Source: Litchfieldia salsa (GTDB lineage Bacteria; Bacillota; Bacilli; Bacillales; Bacillaceae_L). From it: a stretch of DNA of 64,000 nt. The stretch is taken from the NCBI RefSeq assembly GCF_900104555.1, contig NZ_FNJU01000002.1:434001-498000 (forward strand), given 5' to 3'. Under the pieces are notes generated by a model. That model was not told the DNA's origin, ran no database searches, and saw nothing but the letters and a program-made list of their open reading frames with translations. The position numbers were made by a program, and so were the translations under genes. Positions 29,087 to 38,122 of the stretch are shown piece after piece (the first letter of the stretch is position 1; every line of letters starts with the position of its first letter).

Positions 29087-30781
29087 CTATAACTCTTTGT
29101 CTTCAACACTGTTAAGCCATATTTCGATTTCTCCCACTACCGATTGTACTGTTCCATCTTCAAAAGGTGATAGCAAATTCGCCACTTTAACAAGTTCAGT
29201 AAAAGGCTTACTTCCACCTTCTTTACATAAAGTTAAGTAATCATTCCAAGCTTTTGAATGATCTTCTCTTGACTTCTTCCAGAATTGGAATGCGCATATT
29301 TGAGCAAGTGTGTAATCTATATAATAGAAGGCTGTTGTGTAAATATGGGATTGACGTTGCCAAAATCCCCCGTTTTCAAGGTACGTATTCCCATCATATT
29401 CTCGATCAGGTAAATACTTTCCTTCGATTTGTCTCCAGGCTAAATTTCGCTCTTTAGGTGTTGCTTCAGGATTCTCATAAACAAAATGCTGAAATTCATC
29501 TACAGCTACTCCATATGGTAGGAATAAAAGTGCTTCACTTAAATGTGCAAACTTATATTTCTCAGTATCTTCCTTAAAGAATAACTCCATCCATGGCCAA
29601 GTAAAAAACTCCATACTCATTGAGTGAATTTCACAAGCTTCATAAGTAGGCCAGTTATATTCAGGCACCTCAAAATGTCTGCTCGAATACACTTGGAATG
29701 CGTGACCTGCTTCATGGGTTAAAACATCGATATCTCCTGAGGTTCCATTAAAGTTTGAGAAGATGTATGGTGATTTATAATCCTGTATATATGTACAGTA
29801 TCCACCACTCGCTTTTCCTTTTTTTGCAACCAAATCCATTAAATTATTTTCAATCATATAATTGAAAAACTCAGCTGTTTCTGAGGATAAGTCTTCATAC
29901 ATCTTCTTACCATTATCAATGATCCATTCAGGTGAACCTTTTGGTACCGCATTTCCTGAACTGAACTTAAATCCTTCGTCAAAATACTTAAGACTATCCA
30001 AACCAATACGTTCTGCTTGCCTTTTTCTTAATTGAACCGATAGTGGTACAATGAAATCCTTCACTTGATTTCGGAAATTAGCAACCATCTTTGCATCATA
30101 ATCAGTCCGTCCTAGTCTTGCATAACCTAATTCCACATAGTTCTTGTATCCCAATTTTTGAGCAATCGTTGTTCTTACCTTAACCAATTTATCATAAAGT
30201 TCATCAAACTTTTCCTGGTAGTTGCTAAAGAATTCAAACCTAACTTCATTAGCTTTTTTTCGCATGGTACGGTCCGTAGATTCTGCAAATGGTTGGAGTT
30301 GAGCTAATGTTCGTTCTTCACCCTCGAATTCAATCTTCGCTGAAGCAACCAGTTTTGTATATTCTGATGCTAGTTTATTTTCCAGTTGAAGGTCCTCAAC
30401 AATTTCAGGCGAAAAAGTTTTGAGTTGTGTCTGAGCAAGATCGAAAAGTTGTTTACCCCATTGTTTTTCGAGCTCGTTCTTAAATGGAGAATTGACAAGT
30501 GCTTCATAATACTTAGTCACTAACCCTTGGACAAGAGGCTGTATTTCATCAAGATAATCTTGTTCTTCTTTATAGAACTCATCATTGGTATCAATCGTGT
30601 GTCGTATGTAACAAATATTAAAAGCGGTATCAATGGTGTTACGAATTTTATTAATCTCTTTCATCGCTATGTTTTGATCATCTAGAGTTTTTGCATCAGA
30701 AAATTGATTTAATGCGGTCATAAATTCCGCTTCAAAAGCACCCATATTTGGCCTGATGTATTGAAAATCATTAAAATTCAT
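29087..30781 (-). CDS. M3-family oligoendopeptidase
   Basis: Zinc metallopeptidase hydrolysing oligopeptides in the cytosol. 564 aa, shorter than PepF (about 600-670), typical of the M3 oligoendopeptidase subgroup. Zinc motif HEAGH (356-360) in DVLTHEAGHAFQVY; the third ligand Glu is in YEACEIHSMSMEFF. The N-terminal helical half contains long charged coils. AGGAG before ATG 30781. Flanked by opposite-strand genes, so monocistronic. Confidence 0.9.
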   Translation of the reverse strand: MNFNDFQYIRPNMGAFEAEFMTALNQFSDAKTLDDQNIAMKEINKIRNTIDTAFNICYIRHTIDTNDEFYKEEQDYLDEIQPLVQGLVTKYYEALVNSPFKNELEKQWGKQLFDLAQTQLKTFSPEIVEDLQLENKLASEYTKLVASAKIEFEGEERTLAQLQPFAESTDRTMRKKANEVRFEFFSNYQEKFDELYDKLVKVRTTIAQKLGYKNYVELGYARLGRTDYDAKMVANFRNQVKDFIVPLSVQLRKRQAERIGLDSLKYFDEGFKFSSGNAVPKGSPEWIIDNGKKMYEDLSSETAEFFNYMIENNLMDLVAKKGKASGGYCTYIQDYKSPYIFSNFNGTSGDIDVLTHEAGHAFQVYSSRHFEVPEYNWPTYEACEIHSMSMEFFTWPWMELFFKEDTEKYKFAHLSEALLFLPYGVAVDEFQHFVYENPEATPKERNLAWRQIEGKYLPDREYDGNTYLENGGFWQRQSHIYTTAFYYIDYTLAQICAFQFWKKSREDHSKAWNDYLTLCKEGGSKPFTELVKVANLLSPFEDGTVQSVVGEIEIWLNSVEDKEL

Positions 30782-30911
30782 AGGTATTCTCCTCTTTTCT
30801 TTAATCGCCTACTATTAACTATATTCTACAAATCGCTGCCTAATCCTCTATACAGTTAAAGCATTACTTACAACATCTAATTATAATCTTTCACAATTTA
30901 AAAATCACCCT

Positions 30912-30938
30912 TAAAACATTGACGGATATTGTCGATAT
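30912..30938 (+). promoter_or_regulatory. SigD-type promoter of motAB
   Basis: TAAA (30912-30915), a 15-bp spacer, then GTCGATAT (30931-30938). SigD consensus is TAAA-N15-GCCGATAT, one mismatch. It lies about 85 bp before motA. Confidence 0.75.
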
Positions 30939-31024
30939 AATAGATATATATAAATAATAAAAAAAATGAGATCAAGATTCTTTTTAAAGGATCTTATAAA
31001 TTATGAAAAAGGTTTGGTGATATC

Positions 31025-31819
31025 ATGGATAAAACATCTCTTATAGGAATGATACTGGGAGTGTTAGCTGTTGGTGTAGGAATGGCATTTAAAGGTGTAA
31101 GTCCGGTGACACTTATAAATCCGGCGGCCATTCTAATTATTTTACTTGGAACTGTGGGTGCTGTAACGATTGCTTTTCCAACGAGTGAAATCAAAAGAGT
31201 ACCTCAACTTTTCGGAGTGATTTTTAAAGAAAGAAAGAGCACTTCAATTGGAGAGCTTATTCCTCTATTTACAGAATGGGCAACTGTGGCTAGAAAAGAA
31301 GGACTTCTTGCACTTGAAGCAAAGGTTTCAGAAATCGATGATGAATTCTTAAGAAATGGATTAAGTATGGCTGTTGATGGTCAAAGCGCTGAATTTATTC
31401 GTGATGTGATGACTGAAGAAATTGAAGCAATGGAAGAACGACATCAAGCTGGTGCATTAATATTTACTCAAGCTGGAACATACGCACCTACCCTTGGAGT
31501 TCTTGGAGCGGTTATTGGATTAATTGCAGCCCTTGGAAACATGGCAGATACTGATGCATTAGGTTATGCAATTGCAGGTGCATTTATTGCTACGATATTA
31601 GGAATTTTCACAGGCTATGTGATGTGGCATCCATTCGCTAACAAGCTAAAAAGAAAATCGAAACTTGAAGCAAAAGTTAAATACATCATGATAGAGGGTG
31701 TATTATCTGTATTAGAAGGACAAGCACCTAGAGCAATTGAACAAAAGCTTTCTACTTACTTATCAATTAAAGATCGCCAAAAAGTATTAATGACTGAAGG
31801 TGAGAGCGTCAATGGCTAA
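31025..31819 (+). CDS. motA: flagellar stator protein MotA
   Basis: Proton-channel half of the flagellar stator, in the membrane. 264 aa with four helices and the large cytoplasmic loop carrying REGLLALEAK, FLRNGLSMAVDG and QAGTYAPTLGVLGAVIGLIA. It reads as MotA (MDKTSLIGMILGVLAVGVGM) rather than the Na+ type MotP. GGTGATATC before ATG 31025. The stop overlaps motB by 8 nt. Confidence 0.95.
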   Translation: MDKTSLIGMILGVLAVGVGMAFKGVSPVTLINPAAILIILLGTVGAVTIAFPTSEIKRVPQLFGVIFKERKSTSIGELIPLFTEWATVARKEGLLALEAKVSEIDDEFLRNGLSMAVDGQSAEFIRDVMTEEIEAMEERHQAGALIFTQAGTYAPTLGVLGAVIGLIAALGNMADTDALGYAIAGAFIATILGIFTGYVMWHPFANKLKRKSKLEAKVKYIMIEGVLSVLEGQAPRAIEQKLSTYLSIKDRQKVLMTEGESVNG

Positions 31820-32573
31820 GAAGAAAAAGCATCAACACCATGAAGAACACGTTGATGAATCATGGCTTATCCCATATGCTGATTTACTTACATTACTTCT
31901 AGCATTATTTATCGTTTTATTCGCTTCAAGTACAGTGGATGTTCAAAAGTATCAAGCAATTGCAAGTTCCTTTAATAATGCATTCGAAGGAGGAACTGGT
32001 GTTATGGATTACGACACTCCAGTTCCTCCTGTAAAAGACCCTCCACCAACAACACAAGAGGAGTCTGAAGAGGATGAAGAAGAGAAAGCAGAAGAAGCAC
32101 GTAAACAGGCAGAGCAAGAGGAGTTAAAATCTGTTCAAGATAAAATAAATGAATATATCACAACAAATAAATTAAATACTGGTGTTCAAACTAGACTTAC
32201 AGATGAAGGCTTGTTAGTAACTCTCCATAACGATACCTTTTTTAATTCAGGAAGTGCAGAGGTCAGGGGGGAAAAAGCTGAACTTGCAAGAGAAATTTCT
32301 CAATTTCTAGTTATGAATCCTGCTAGAAATATAGTTGTAAGTGGTCATACTGATAATGTACCTATACGAAATAGCCAGTTTGATAACAATTGGCATTTAA
32401 GTGTGATTAGGTCAGTCAATTTTATGAAAGTACTTTTAGAGAATAAAAATCTTGATCCGCAAAAGTTCAGTTCAAAGGGCTTTGGAGAGTTCAAACCAGT
32501 AGGTTCAAATGATACCCCAGAAGGAAGAATGAAGAACCGCCGTGTTGAAATTTTAATTTTACCAAATAACTAA
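31812..32573 (+). CDS. motB: flagellar stator protein MotB
   Basis: 253 aa from ATG 31812, which has AAGGTGAG at 7 nt; the frame opens slightly earlier at a GTG. Basic N-terminus, single helix ADLLTLLLALFIVLFASS with the proton-carrying Asp24 at its start, an acidic Glu-rich linker (about 85-110), then an OmpA-like peptidoglycan-binding domain (VVSGHTDNVP...NWHLSVIRSVNF...NRRVEILI). The stop TAA at 32571-32573 is also the first bases of the hairpin repeat array that follows. Confidence 0.95.
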   Translation: MAKKKKHQHHEEHVDESWLIPYADLLTLLLALFIVLFASSTVDVQKYQAIASSFNNAFEGGTGVMDYDTPVPPVKDPPPTTQEESEEDEEEKAEEARKQAEQEELKSVQDKINEYITTNKLNTGVQTRLTDEGLLVTLHNDTFFNSGSAEVRGEKAELAREISQFLVMNPARNIVVSGHTDNVPIRNSQFDNNWHLSVIRSVNFMKVLLENKNLDPQKFSSKGFGEFKPVGSNDTPEGRMKNRRVEILILPNN

Positions 32574-32919
32574 GAAAAGCGGAAGCGCCTTGTTCAGCCC
32601 CGAAAAGTACTGGAGGACCCTGACTAGGAAGCTCGCTTCCGCAGGAAGGGTCTGAAGTAATCGAGGGGCTAGGCGCTGGAGCTAGACACTAAGAAAAGCG
32701 GAAGCGCCTCGTTCAGCCTCAGACAGGCATAAGGCGAATCACGCAGGAAATCTTGATTTCTGAAGTGATTTGACTTATGACCCCGAGGGGCTAGGCGCTG
32801 GAGCTAGACACCAAGAAAAGCGGAAGCGCCTTGATCAGCCTCAGGCAGGCATAAGGCGAATCACGCAGGAAATCTTGATTTCTGAAGTGATTTGACTTAT
32901 GACCCCTAGGCGCTGGAGC
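32571..32919. repeat. three tandem copies of the 120-bp GAAAAGCG hairpin element
   Basis: Copies start at about 32573, 32693 and 32813, each running from AAGAAAAGCGGAAGCGCC to GGCGCTGGAGCTA. The second and third share the CTCAGRCAGGCATAAGGCGA interior of the copy before mdxR; the first has a different interior (AAAAGTACTGGAGGACC...). The third lacks some bases near its 3' end. No coding capacity. It starts exactly at the motB stop codon. Confidence 0.9.
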
Positions 32920-32920
32920 T

Positions 32921-32975
32921 AAAAAAAAGCATCCCACACTAGTGTCTATTACAAGTGAGGATGCTTCTTTTAATT
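32921..32975. terminator. bidirectional terminator
   Basis: AAGCATCCCACACT pairs with AGTGaGGATGCTT across a loop, with A- and T-rich flanks, between the repeat array and the convergent aldo/keto reductase gene. Confidence 0.7.
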
Positions 32976-32988
32976 ACTTACTCTTTAT

Positions 32989-33936
32989 TTAAATAGCTAA
33001 TATTTCTTCGATTCGATGGATTGTTTCAAAGCTTAAGGTGATTTCTGATGCTCTTACGTTTGTTTCGATTTGCTCTGGATTGGATGCGCCTACTAGTGTA
33101 CTAGAGACATTATGTTGTCTTAAGATCCAGGATAATGCAAGTTCTGAAAGAGTAATATCTAGACTGTCGGCAACAGCTTCTAATCGATCTAACTTTGTAA
33201 GAACTATATCATTTATAATCTTTTTGACCCAAGAATTTACTTGTGTATTAGCACCTCTACTCCCCTGTGGTATACTGCCCCCTTTGTATTTACCAGTTAA
33301 AACACCTTGAGCTAATGGGGAGAACACTACCTGACCAATTCCATGCTTTTCACAAACCGGAATAATTTCATCCTCAATATCTCGGTGGAACATATTATAT
33401 TGAGGTTGGTTAACAATAATACGATCTAATAAATACTTATCTGCAATTGATACTGCTTCTAGAATTTGGGCTGCAGACCATTCACTAACCCCTACATACA
33501 ATATTTTGCCTTGTCTGATTAAATCATCAATCGCTCTTAACGTTTCCTCTACAGGAGTTTCTTGGTCATATCTATGACAATAAAATACATCTACATAATC
33601 TAGGTTCATTCGTTTAAGGCTATTATGCACTTGTTCTATTACATGTTTGCGAGACAACCCTTTATCATTCGGACCATCACCCATAGCACCAAAGGCTTTC
33701 GTTGTAATCACATAGGATTCACGTGGAAATTCCTTTAATGCACTTGATAAAATTTTTTCACCTTCACCTTTTTCATAGACGTTGGCAGAGTCAAAAAAGT
33801 TAACACCTAATTCATAGGCTCTATGTATCGTCTTTTTTGCCATTTCTTCATTGACTGTTTTCCCGAAGGTTAGCCAACTTCCTAAGCTAATTTCACTTAC
33901 CTTTAATCCTGAACGACCAAGCCGACGATATTTCAT
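32989..33936 (-). CDS. aldo/keto reductase
   Basis: NADPH-dependent oxidoreductase with a TIM barrel; substrate unknown. 315 aa. The catalytic tetrad is intact: Asp49, Tyr54, Lys80 and His121 (DSANVYEKGEGE, ITTK, FYCHRYD). GVSEWSAAQI and VVFSPLAQGVLTGKY are typical of the potassium-channel-beta/YccK subgroup. Start ATG 33936 with AGGGGGC before it. Stands alone. Confidence 0.9.
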   Translation of the reverse strand: MKYRRLGRSGLKVSEISLGSWLTFGKTVNEEMAKKTIHRAYELGVNFFDSANVYEKGEGEKILSSALKEFPRESYVITTKAFGAMGDGPNDKGLSRKHVIEQVHNSLKRMNLDYVDVFYCHRYDQETPVEETLRAIDDLIRQGKILYVGVSEWSAAQILEAVSIADKYLLDRIIVNQPQYNMFHRDIEDEIIPVCEKHGIGQVVFSPLAQGVLTGKYKGGSIPQGSRGANTQVNSWVKKIINDIVLTKLDRLEAVADSLDITLSELALSWILRQHNVSSTLVGASNPEQIETNVRASEITLSFETIHRIEEILAI

Positions 33937-34191
33937 AATATATGCCCCCTAAATGTTTCATTAGCACTTCACTTAGAATTTATCAGAAATTTCAAATATC
34001 GTAAAGGCTATATCCTGGGAAATAATCTGTCGAATGTTGCAGGACAGGTTTCTTAAATCAACCTAAGTAGGAAGGTTGTTCATATTGATCATGTTGGGTT
34101 GGTTTTAATTTTAGTGATTTATATATGAGGATATACTTTTTCTTTTTATCTAAACCCTTAGAGGAAGATTTTGTTTGTGGTTTAATCCTCC

Positions 34192-34428
34192 TTAGATATT
34201 GTGCAATTTTAATCTAGCTCCATATAAAAACAGAAGGCTCTGTTTTATATATTTCTGGAAGGATGGTTGTTCATGTTGTTCTTCTTGTTTTCTGACGTTA
34301 ATAACTAGACGATGGTATTGATTGATAAGCTCGTCCAATTCTTGACTGATTTTAATTGTATCTTCGTTAGTAAACCCAGCAATCTTTGCGATCGCAATCA
34401 TTTCCTGTCTCTTTTCACTAATATTCAT
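34192..34428 (-). CDS. spo0E: Spo0E-like sporulation phosphatase
   Basis: Small aspartyl-phosphate phosphatase that dephosphorylates Spo0A~P in this family and delays sporulation. 78 aa from ATG 34428 (TAGGAG at 9 nt); an upstream in-frame ATG has no such site. The family motif SQELDELINQYHRL (about 28-41) contains the SxELDxLI signature. In B. subtilis spo0E lies near motB, as here, which supports the assignment. The C-terminus (YIKQSLLFLYGARLKLHNI) extends beyond the core. Confidence 0.83.
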   Translation of the reverse strand: MNISEKRQEMIAIAKIAGFTNEDTIKISQELDELINQYHRLVINVRKQEEQHEQPSFQKYIKQSLLFLYGARLKLHNI

Positions 34429-34673
34429 TCTTAAATCTCCTATACAACTTTCCGTTATCACTTCCATCTTATCTGCCCCTTTTATATTCGAACATAATAC
34501 TCACTTTGAGATTATTACAAATAATACTAAATATGTAAATAGATTCGCAATATTAGACATTTTTTTTATAAAGTTTTTTGTCATTTCAGTGAATTCACCA
34601 CAATCTTTCGACTCTCCTCCTGTTTCATTACGGAATATAATAAATTTCGACCTAAATTTCCATTTATAAATTC

Positions 34674-34700
34674 AAAAAAGCGCCGAATTTGGCACTTTTT
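34674..34700 (-). terminator. terminator of the CBS/ACT gene
   Basis: On the minus strand AAGTGCC pairs with GGCGCTT (one G-T) and TTTTTT follows, just downstream of the stop. Confidence 0.75.
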
Positions 34701-34709
34701 CATAAAAAA

Positions 34710-35339
34710 TTATCTTATTTGATCAACATGTGTCACACGAAATTCCTTCTCTTCAAGCTTTTGAACAACCTTCTTAAGTTTCTCTTCACTTAATTCACTT
34801 GGTAAGTTCAGTATAATTCTTCGTAAATATTTTTCCCCATTATCTAAAGTAAGCAATCCATCAATATTAATATCCTTTATCAATGAGACCAAGTCTTTAA
34901 TCGCACCTTTATGTTCAATCGTAGCAATTGTTAAAGTATAGCCTCCTGTTTTCATTCCAAAGGAGTCTTCAAGTACATCCATTACATTCGCATGAGTAAT
35001 GATTCCTATAAAATCTTGGGAATTATTTAGAACAGCAATAAAAGGAAGCCTACGAATCGTTAGAAAAGTTTTGTAAAAGGAATCTTCCTCAAAAATAAAG
35101 GCATCTTCATTCCTAATCAGACTCTCAATTGAATCGGATTCAGTACCCTTTTTTTCGTACAAATACTCTAACAAGTGAACCTTATAGATTAGTCCGACAA
35201 ATTTTGTTCCTTTTTCAGCTAACACAGGAATTGAGCGATAACCTGTTTCCTTTAAATATTCATACGCCCGTCCTACTGTGTATGACTGATCACAGTATTT
35301 CACTTCATTTTTACTTACAAAATTGTACCTAATTTTCAT
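34710..35339 (-). CDS. CBS-domain protein with C-terminal ACT-like domain (CbpA-like)
   Basis: 209 aa, soluble. Two CBS repeats (about 1-60 and 70-125: YRSIPVLAEKGTKFVGLIYK, LPFIAVLNNSQDFIGIITHANVMDVL) are followed by an ACT-like segment (about 133-205). This layout resembles AcuB and the Listeria c-di-AMP binding protein CbpA, so it may sense an adenine nucleotide; this is inference, and the first CBS motif is divergent. AGAGAGGAG before ATG 35339. Monocistronic. Confidence 0.72.
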   Translation of the reverse strand: MKIRYNFVSKNEVKYCDQSYTVGRAYEYLKETGYRSIPVLAEKGTKFVGLIYKVHLLEYLYEKKGTESDSIESLIRNEDAFIFEEDSFYKTFLTIRRLPFIAVLNNSQDFIGIITHANVMDVLEDSFGMKTGGYTLTIATIEHKGAIKDLVSLIKDINIDGLLTLDNGEKYLRRIILNLPSELSEEKLKKVVQKLEEKEFRVTHVDQIR

Positions 35340-35624
35340 GAGTCCACTCCTCTCTCTACATACTATTTTACCTTTTTATAACAATTAATAACAGACTCCT
35401 AAGGAAAGAATTTTCACATAAAAAGGAGCTGGCCAAAAACTGGACCAGACCTGAGAGGTGTTGACTATGAAGCAAAAAACTGTTTAGGAAATTTCTTTAA
35501 GAGTTCTGATTGATCAAATTGTTTCATTCATCCACACCTCAAGTAATTCTTGAAATTATAGTCACAAATCATATATTGTTAATAATAACTTGTAAAGTAA
35601 TTTTTTGAAAAGAGGAACTAATCT

Positions 35625-36416
35625 ATGAAATTAAAAGTGGCACTAATTCAGCTTGATATTGTATTTGGGCGTCCTTTAGAAAATATAAATTCTGTAACTA
35701 AAAAAATCAAATCAATTATGTCAAACGAAAACACACCTGATTTGATTGTGCTACCAGAACTCTGGACAACAAGTTATGATCTAACAAGGCTAGACGAAAT
35801 TGCTGATAATGAGGGGAAAGAAACGACTGAAATGATGAGCCAATTAGCAAAAGAGCATCATGTCAATATTATTGCAGGCTCAATTGCTAAGAAGTCTAAG
35901 CAGGGTGTAACAAATACAATGCTTACCTTTAACAGAGAAGGTGGCGTAATTGGCGATTATAGTAAATTACATCTGTTTCAATTAATGGATGAACACCATT
36001 ATTTAATCCCTGGAAAAGAAATGGGGTTATTTGAGATTGACGGTGTTTCTGCTGCAGGTATGATTTGTTATGATATACGATTCCCTGAATGGATTAGATC
36101 TCATACAGCAAAGGGAGCAGAAATTATATTTGTTGTTGCCCAGTGGCCACTTCCTCGATTAAATCATTGGAAAGCTCTACTTATTAGTAGAGCGATTGAA
36201 AATCAATGTTATGTTGTTGCTTGTAATCGATCAGGTAGTGACCCTAATAATGTTTTTGCAGGTCATTCTATCATCATTGATCCATGGGGTGAAATTATTT
36301 CAGAAGCAGATACTGAAGAAATAGTCCTGACTGGTACACTAGACCTTGATCAAGTCAAAAGTGTCCGTAAACAAATTCCTATTTTCCAAGATCGTCGACC
36401 TGATTTTTATAAGTAA
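35625..36416 (+). CDS. mtnU: carbon-nitrogen hydrolase MtnU-like
   Basis: Nitrilase-superfamily amidase, thought to remove the amide of 2-oxoglutaramate or 2-oxosuccinamate made in methionine salvage transamination. 263 aa. The Glu-Lys-Cys triad is visible: LPELW (about 43), KLHLFQLMDEH (about 118) and MICYDIRFPEW (Cys about 148). AGAGGAA before ATG 35625. It lies 376 bp before mtnK, with the SAM riboswitch between, so mtnU is outside that riboswitch's control here. Confidence 0.83.
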   Translation: MKLKVALIQLDIVFGRPLENINSVTKKIKSIMSNENTPDLIVLPELWTTSYDLTRLDEIADNEGKETTEMMSQLAKEHHVNIIAGSIAKKSKQGVTNTMLTFNREGGVIGDYSKLHLFQLMDEHHYLIPGKEMGLFEIDGVSAAGMICYDIRFPEWIRSHTAKGAEIIFVVAQWPLPRLNHWKALLISRAIENQCYVVACNRSGSDPNNVFAGHSIIIDPWGEIISEADTEEIVLTGTLDLDQVKSVRKQIPIFQDRRPDFYK

Positions 36417-36517
36417 ATATAGTAAAAAACATTGACAACTGGATTATAATCTTGTTATCATTCAAATCAAGTGAAAACACATAGTTGCATTCAAGTGATT
36501 AAATATGAATATATGAT

Positions 36518-36672
36518 CTCTTATCAAGAGTAGGCAGAGGGATTTGGCCCGATGAAGCCCAGCAACCGACCGTAATACCATTGTGAAATGGGGCGCATTT
36601 TTTAATAATGAGCCATACTTAAGGCACGGTGCTAATTCCACCAGAAAGTGTGATCTTTCTGGCAGATAAGAG
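36518..36672 (+). promoter_or_regulatory. SAM-I riboswitch (S-box) controlling mtnK
   Basis: P1 CTCTTATC (36518-36525) pairs with GATAAGAG (36665-36672). Core elements are present in order: AGAGGGATTTGGCCCGATGA, AGCCCAGCAACC, and GGCACGGTGCTAATTCC. S-adenosylmethionine binding would let the following terminator form. It fills most of the 376-bp gap before mtnK. Confidence 0.93.
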
Positions 36673-36690
36673 GTGAGAAGCGTAAACTTC

Positions 36691-36725
36691 AAGCCTCTTT
36701 CAAATTAGAAAGAGGCTTTTCTATT
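36691..36725 (+). terminator. riboswitch-controlled terminator before mtnK
   Basis: AAGCCTCTTTC pairs with GAAAGAGGCTT across a 6-nt loop, followed by TTCTATTTTT. Confidence 0.85.
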
Positions 36726-36792
36726 TTTCATGAAAGTTAACATACATAGAAAAGCCTCAAGAATTGTTCAAAACATTTTGGAGGTATTAAAC

Positions 36793-38001
36793 ATGTCCTT
36801 TCCACTAAAGTCTACCTATCAACCCTTAACATCAAATTCAGCGCTTGCATTGGTGAGGAGATTACAACTATTTGAAGAAAGTGCAGCACTTACTTGTTGT
36901 GAAATTGGAAATGCAAATTTAAATCACGTGTTTCAGATCATAGATACAAAGTCTCAGGAAGGGGTTATTATTAAGCAAGCTATACCTTATTCAACGGCAT
37001 TTGGTAAAAATTGGTCACTCACTTTAAAAAGATCTACAATTGAAAGTCATTCATTATTAATAAATGCAACCAATGTACATCAATTAGTACCGAAAGTATT
37101 CTATTCTGATGAAACACTTGCAGTAACTGTTATGGAAGATTTATCTCGTTTACAAATTTTACGTACTGGTCTTATTGAAGGAAAATCATTTCCCTTACTA
37201 TCTGAACATATTGGTATGTACTTAGCACGAACTTTATTTTACACATCAGATTTTGCTTTAGAACCGAAGAGAAAAAAGGAGTTAGTTCAAAAATTCACCA
37301 ATCCTGAATTATGTAAAATAACTGAAGATTTAGTGTTCACTGATCCATTCTTTGATAGTGCAACAAATGAATATGAAGAAGGTTTGCAGAAGGATGTAGA
37401 ACTTATTTGGGGAAATCAATCATTAAAACTGGAAGTGGCAAAGCTCAAATATAAATACTTAACACAAGCAGAAGCTCTTCTTCATGGAGACCTTCACACT
37501 GGTAACATCTTTGCAAGTGCTACTGAAACAAAGGTAATCTCTCCCGAATTTGCCTTCTTCGGCCCAATTGGTTTTGATATTGGCCAATTTATCGGTAACC
37601 TTTTATTAAATGCAATTTCACTTGAAGAGTCAAAACAGGAGCAACTATTTGACTACATTGACCAGACATGGGAAGTATTTAGCTCTACTTTTACTGAATT
37701 GTGGGAGACTGATCGTATAGAATTTCACTCAAGAATTGACTGTTGCTTGGAAAACCTATTAGAACAAACCTTTGAAGATATGATTGGTTTTGCTGGATGT
37801 GAATTAATTCGTCGTACAATCGGCTTAGCACATGTTTTAGATTTAGATGGCATATCTTCTAAATACAAAAGGCTTCAAGCTAAAAGACATGCATTAGCTT
37901 TAGGTACACAATTAATTAACAACCGTACAATTATTAAAGATACACAGCAACTAAGAAACTATTTTACTAATACTCTATCTTATAGTTGTGAGCATCATGC
38001 A
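36793..38001 (+). CDS. mtnK: methylthioribose kinase MtnK with altered metal motif
   Basis: Phosphorylates 5-methylthioribose in methionine salvage. About 403 aa from ATG 36793 (TTTGGAGG at 9 nt; an earlier in-frame ATG falls inside the terminator). Kinase features: IIKQAIPYSTAFGKNWSL, VMEDLSRL, and LLHGDLHTGNIFAS with the catalytic Asp233. The motif that in B. subtilis reads DPE (Asp250, Glu252, Mg-binding) reads SPE here: Ser250, Glu252. C-terminal GFAGCELIRRTIGLAHV is conserved. mtnA, which follows mtnK in B. subtilis, is missing; the neighbour is an opposite-strand chemotaxis gene. The enzyme may be weakened or inactive. Confidence 0.9.
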
Positions 38002-38054
38002 TGAGGAAGTTAAATAAAGACGAGATTTTCTAGAAAAGGGAAATCACAAAAGTT

Positions 38055-38117
38055 AAGTGCTAGACACCACAAAATCTTAGCTAAAACGGGAGATTTTGAA
38101 TAGGTGACTAGCACTTT
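38055..38117. repeat. AAGTGCTAG-type intergenic hairpin, copy 2
   Basis: AAGTGCTAGACACC...AAAATCT pairs with AGATTTT...AGGTGACTAGCACTT. Same family, diverged, as the elements at 7768 and 40024; it lies between mtnK and the convergent chemotaxis gene and may terminate both. Confidence 0.7.
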
Positions 38118-38122
38118 ATACC

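Noticed and set aside
32571-32927. Possible CRISPR or ncRNA array
   Set aside because: Units are direct copies of a dispersed hairpin element without spacers; no cas genes nearby. RNA function is not excluded.
34020-34040. TGTCGAA-like Spo0A box downstream of spo0E
   Set aside because: A single 7-bp match in an intergenic region downstream of the gene is not evidence of regulation.
36730-36792. Upstream start for mtnK
   Set aside because: It begins in the riboswitch terminator region and lacks an SD; ATG 36793 follows GGAGG and gives the expected length.
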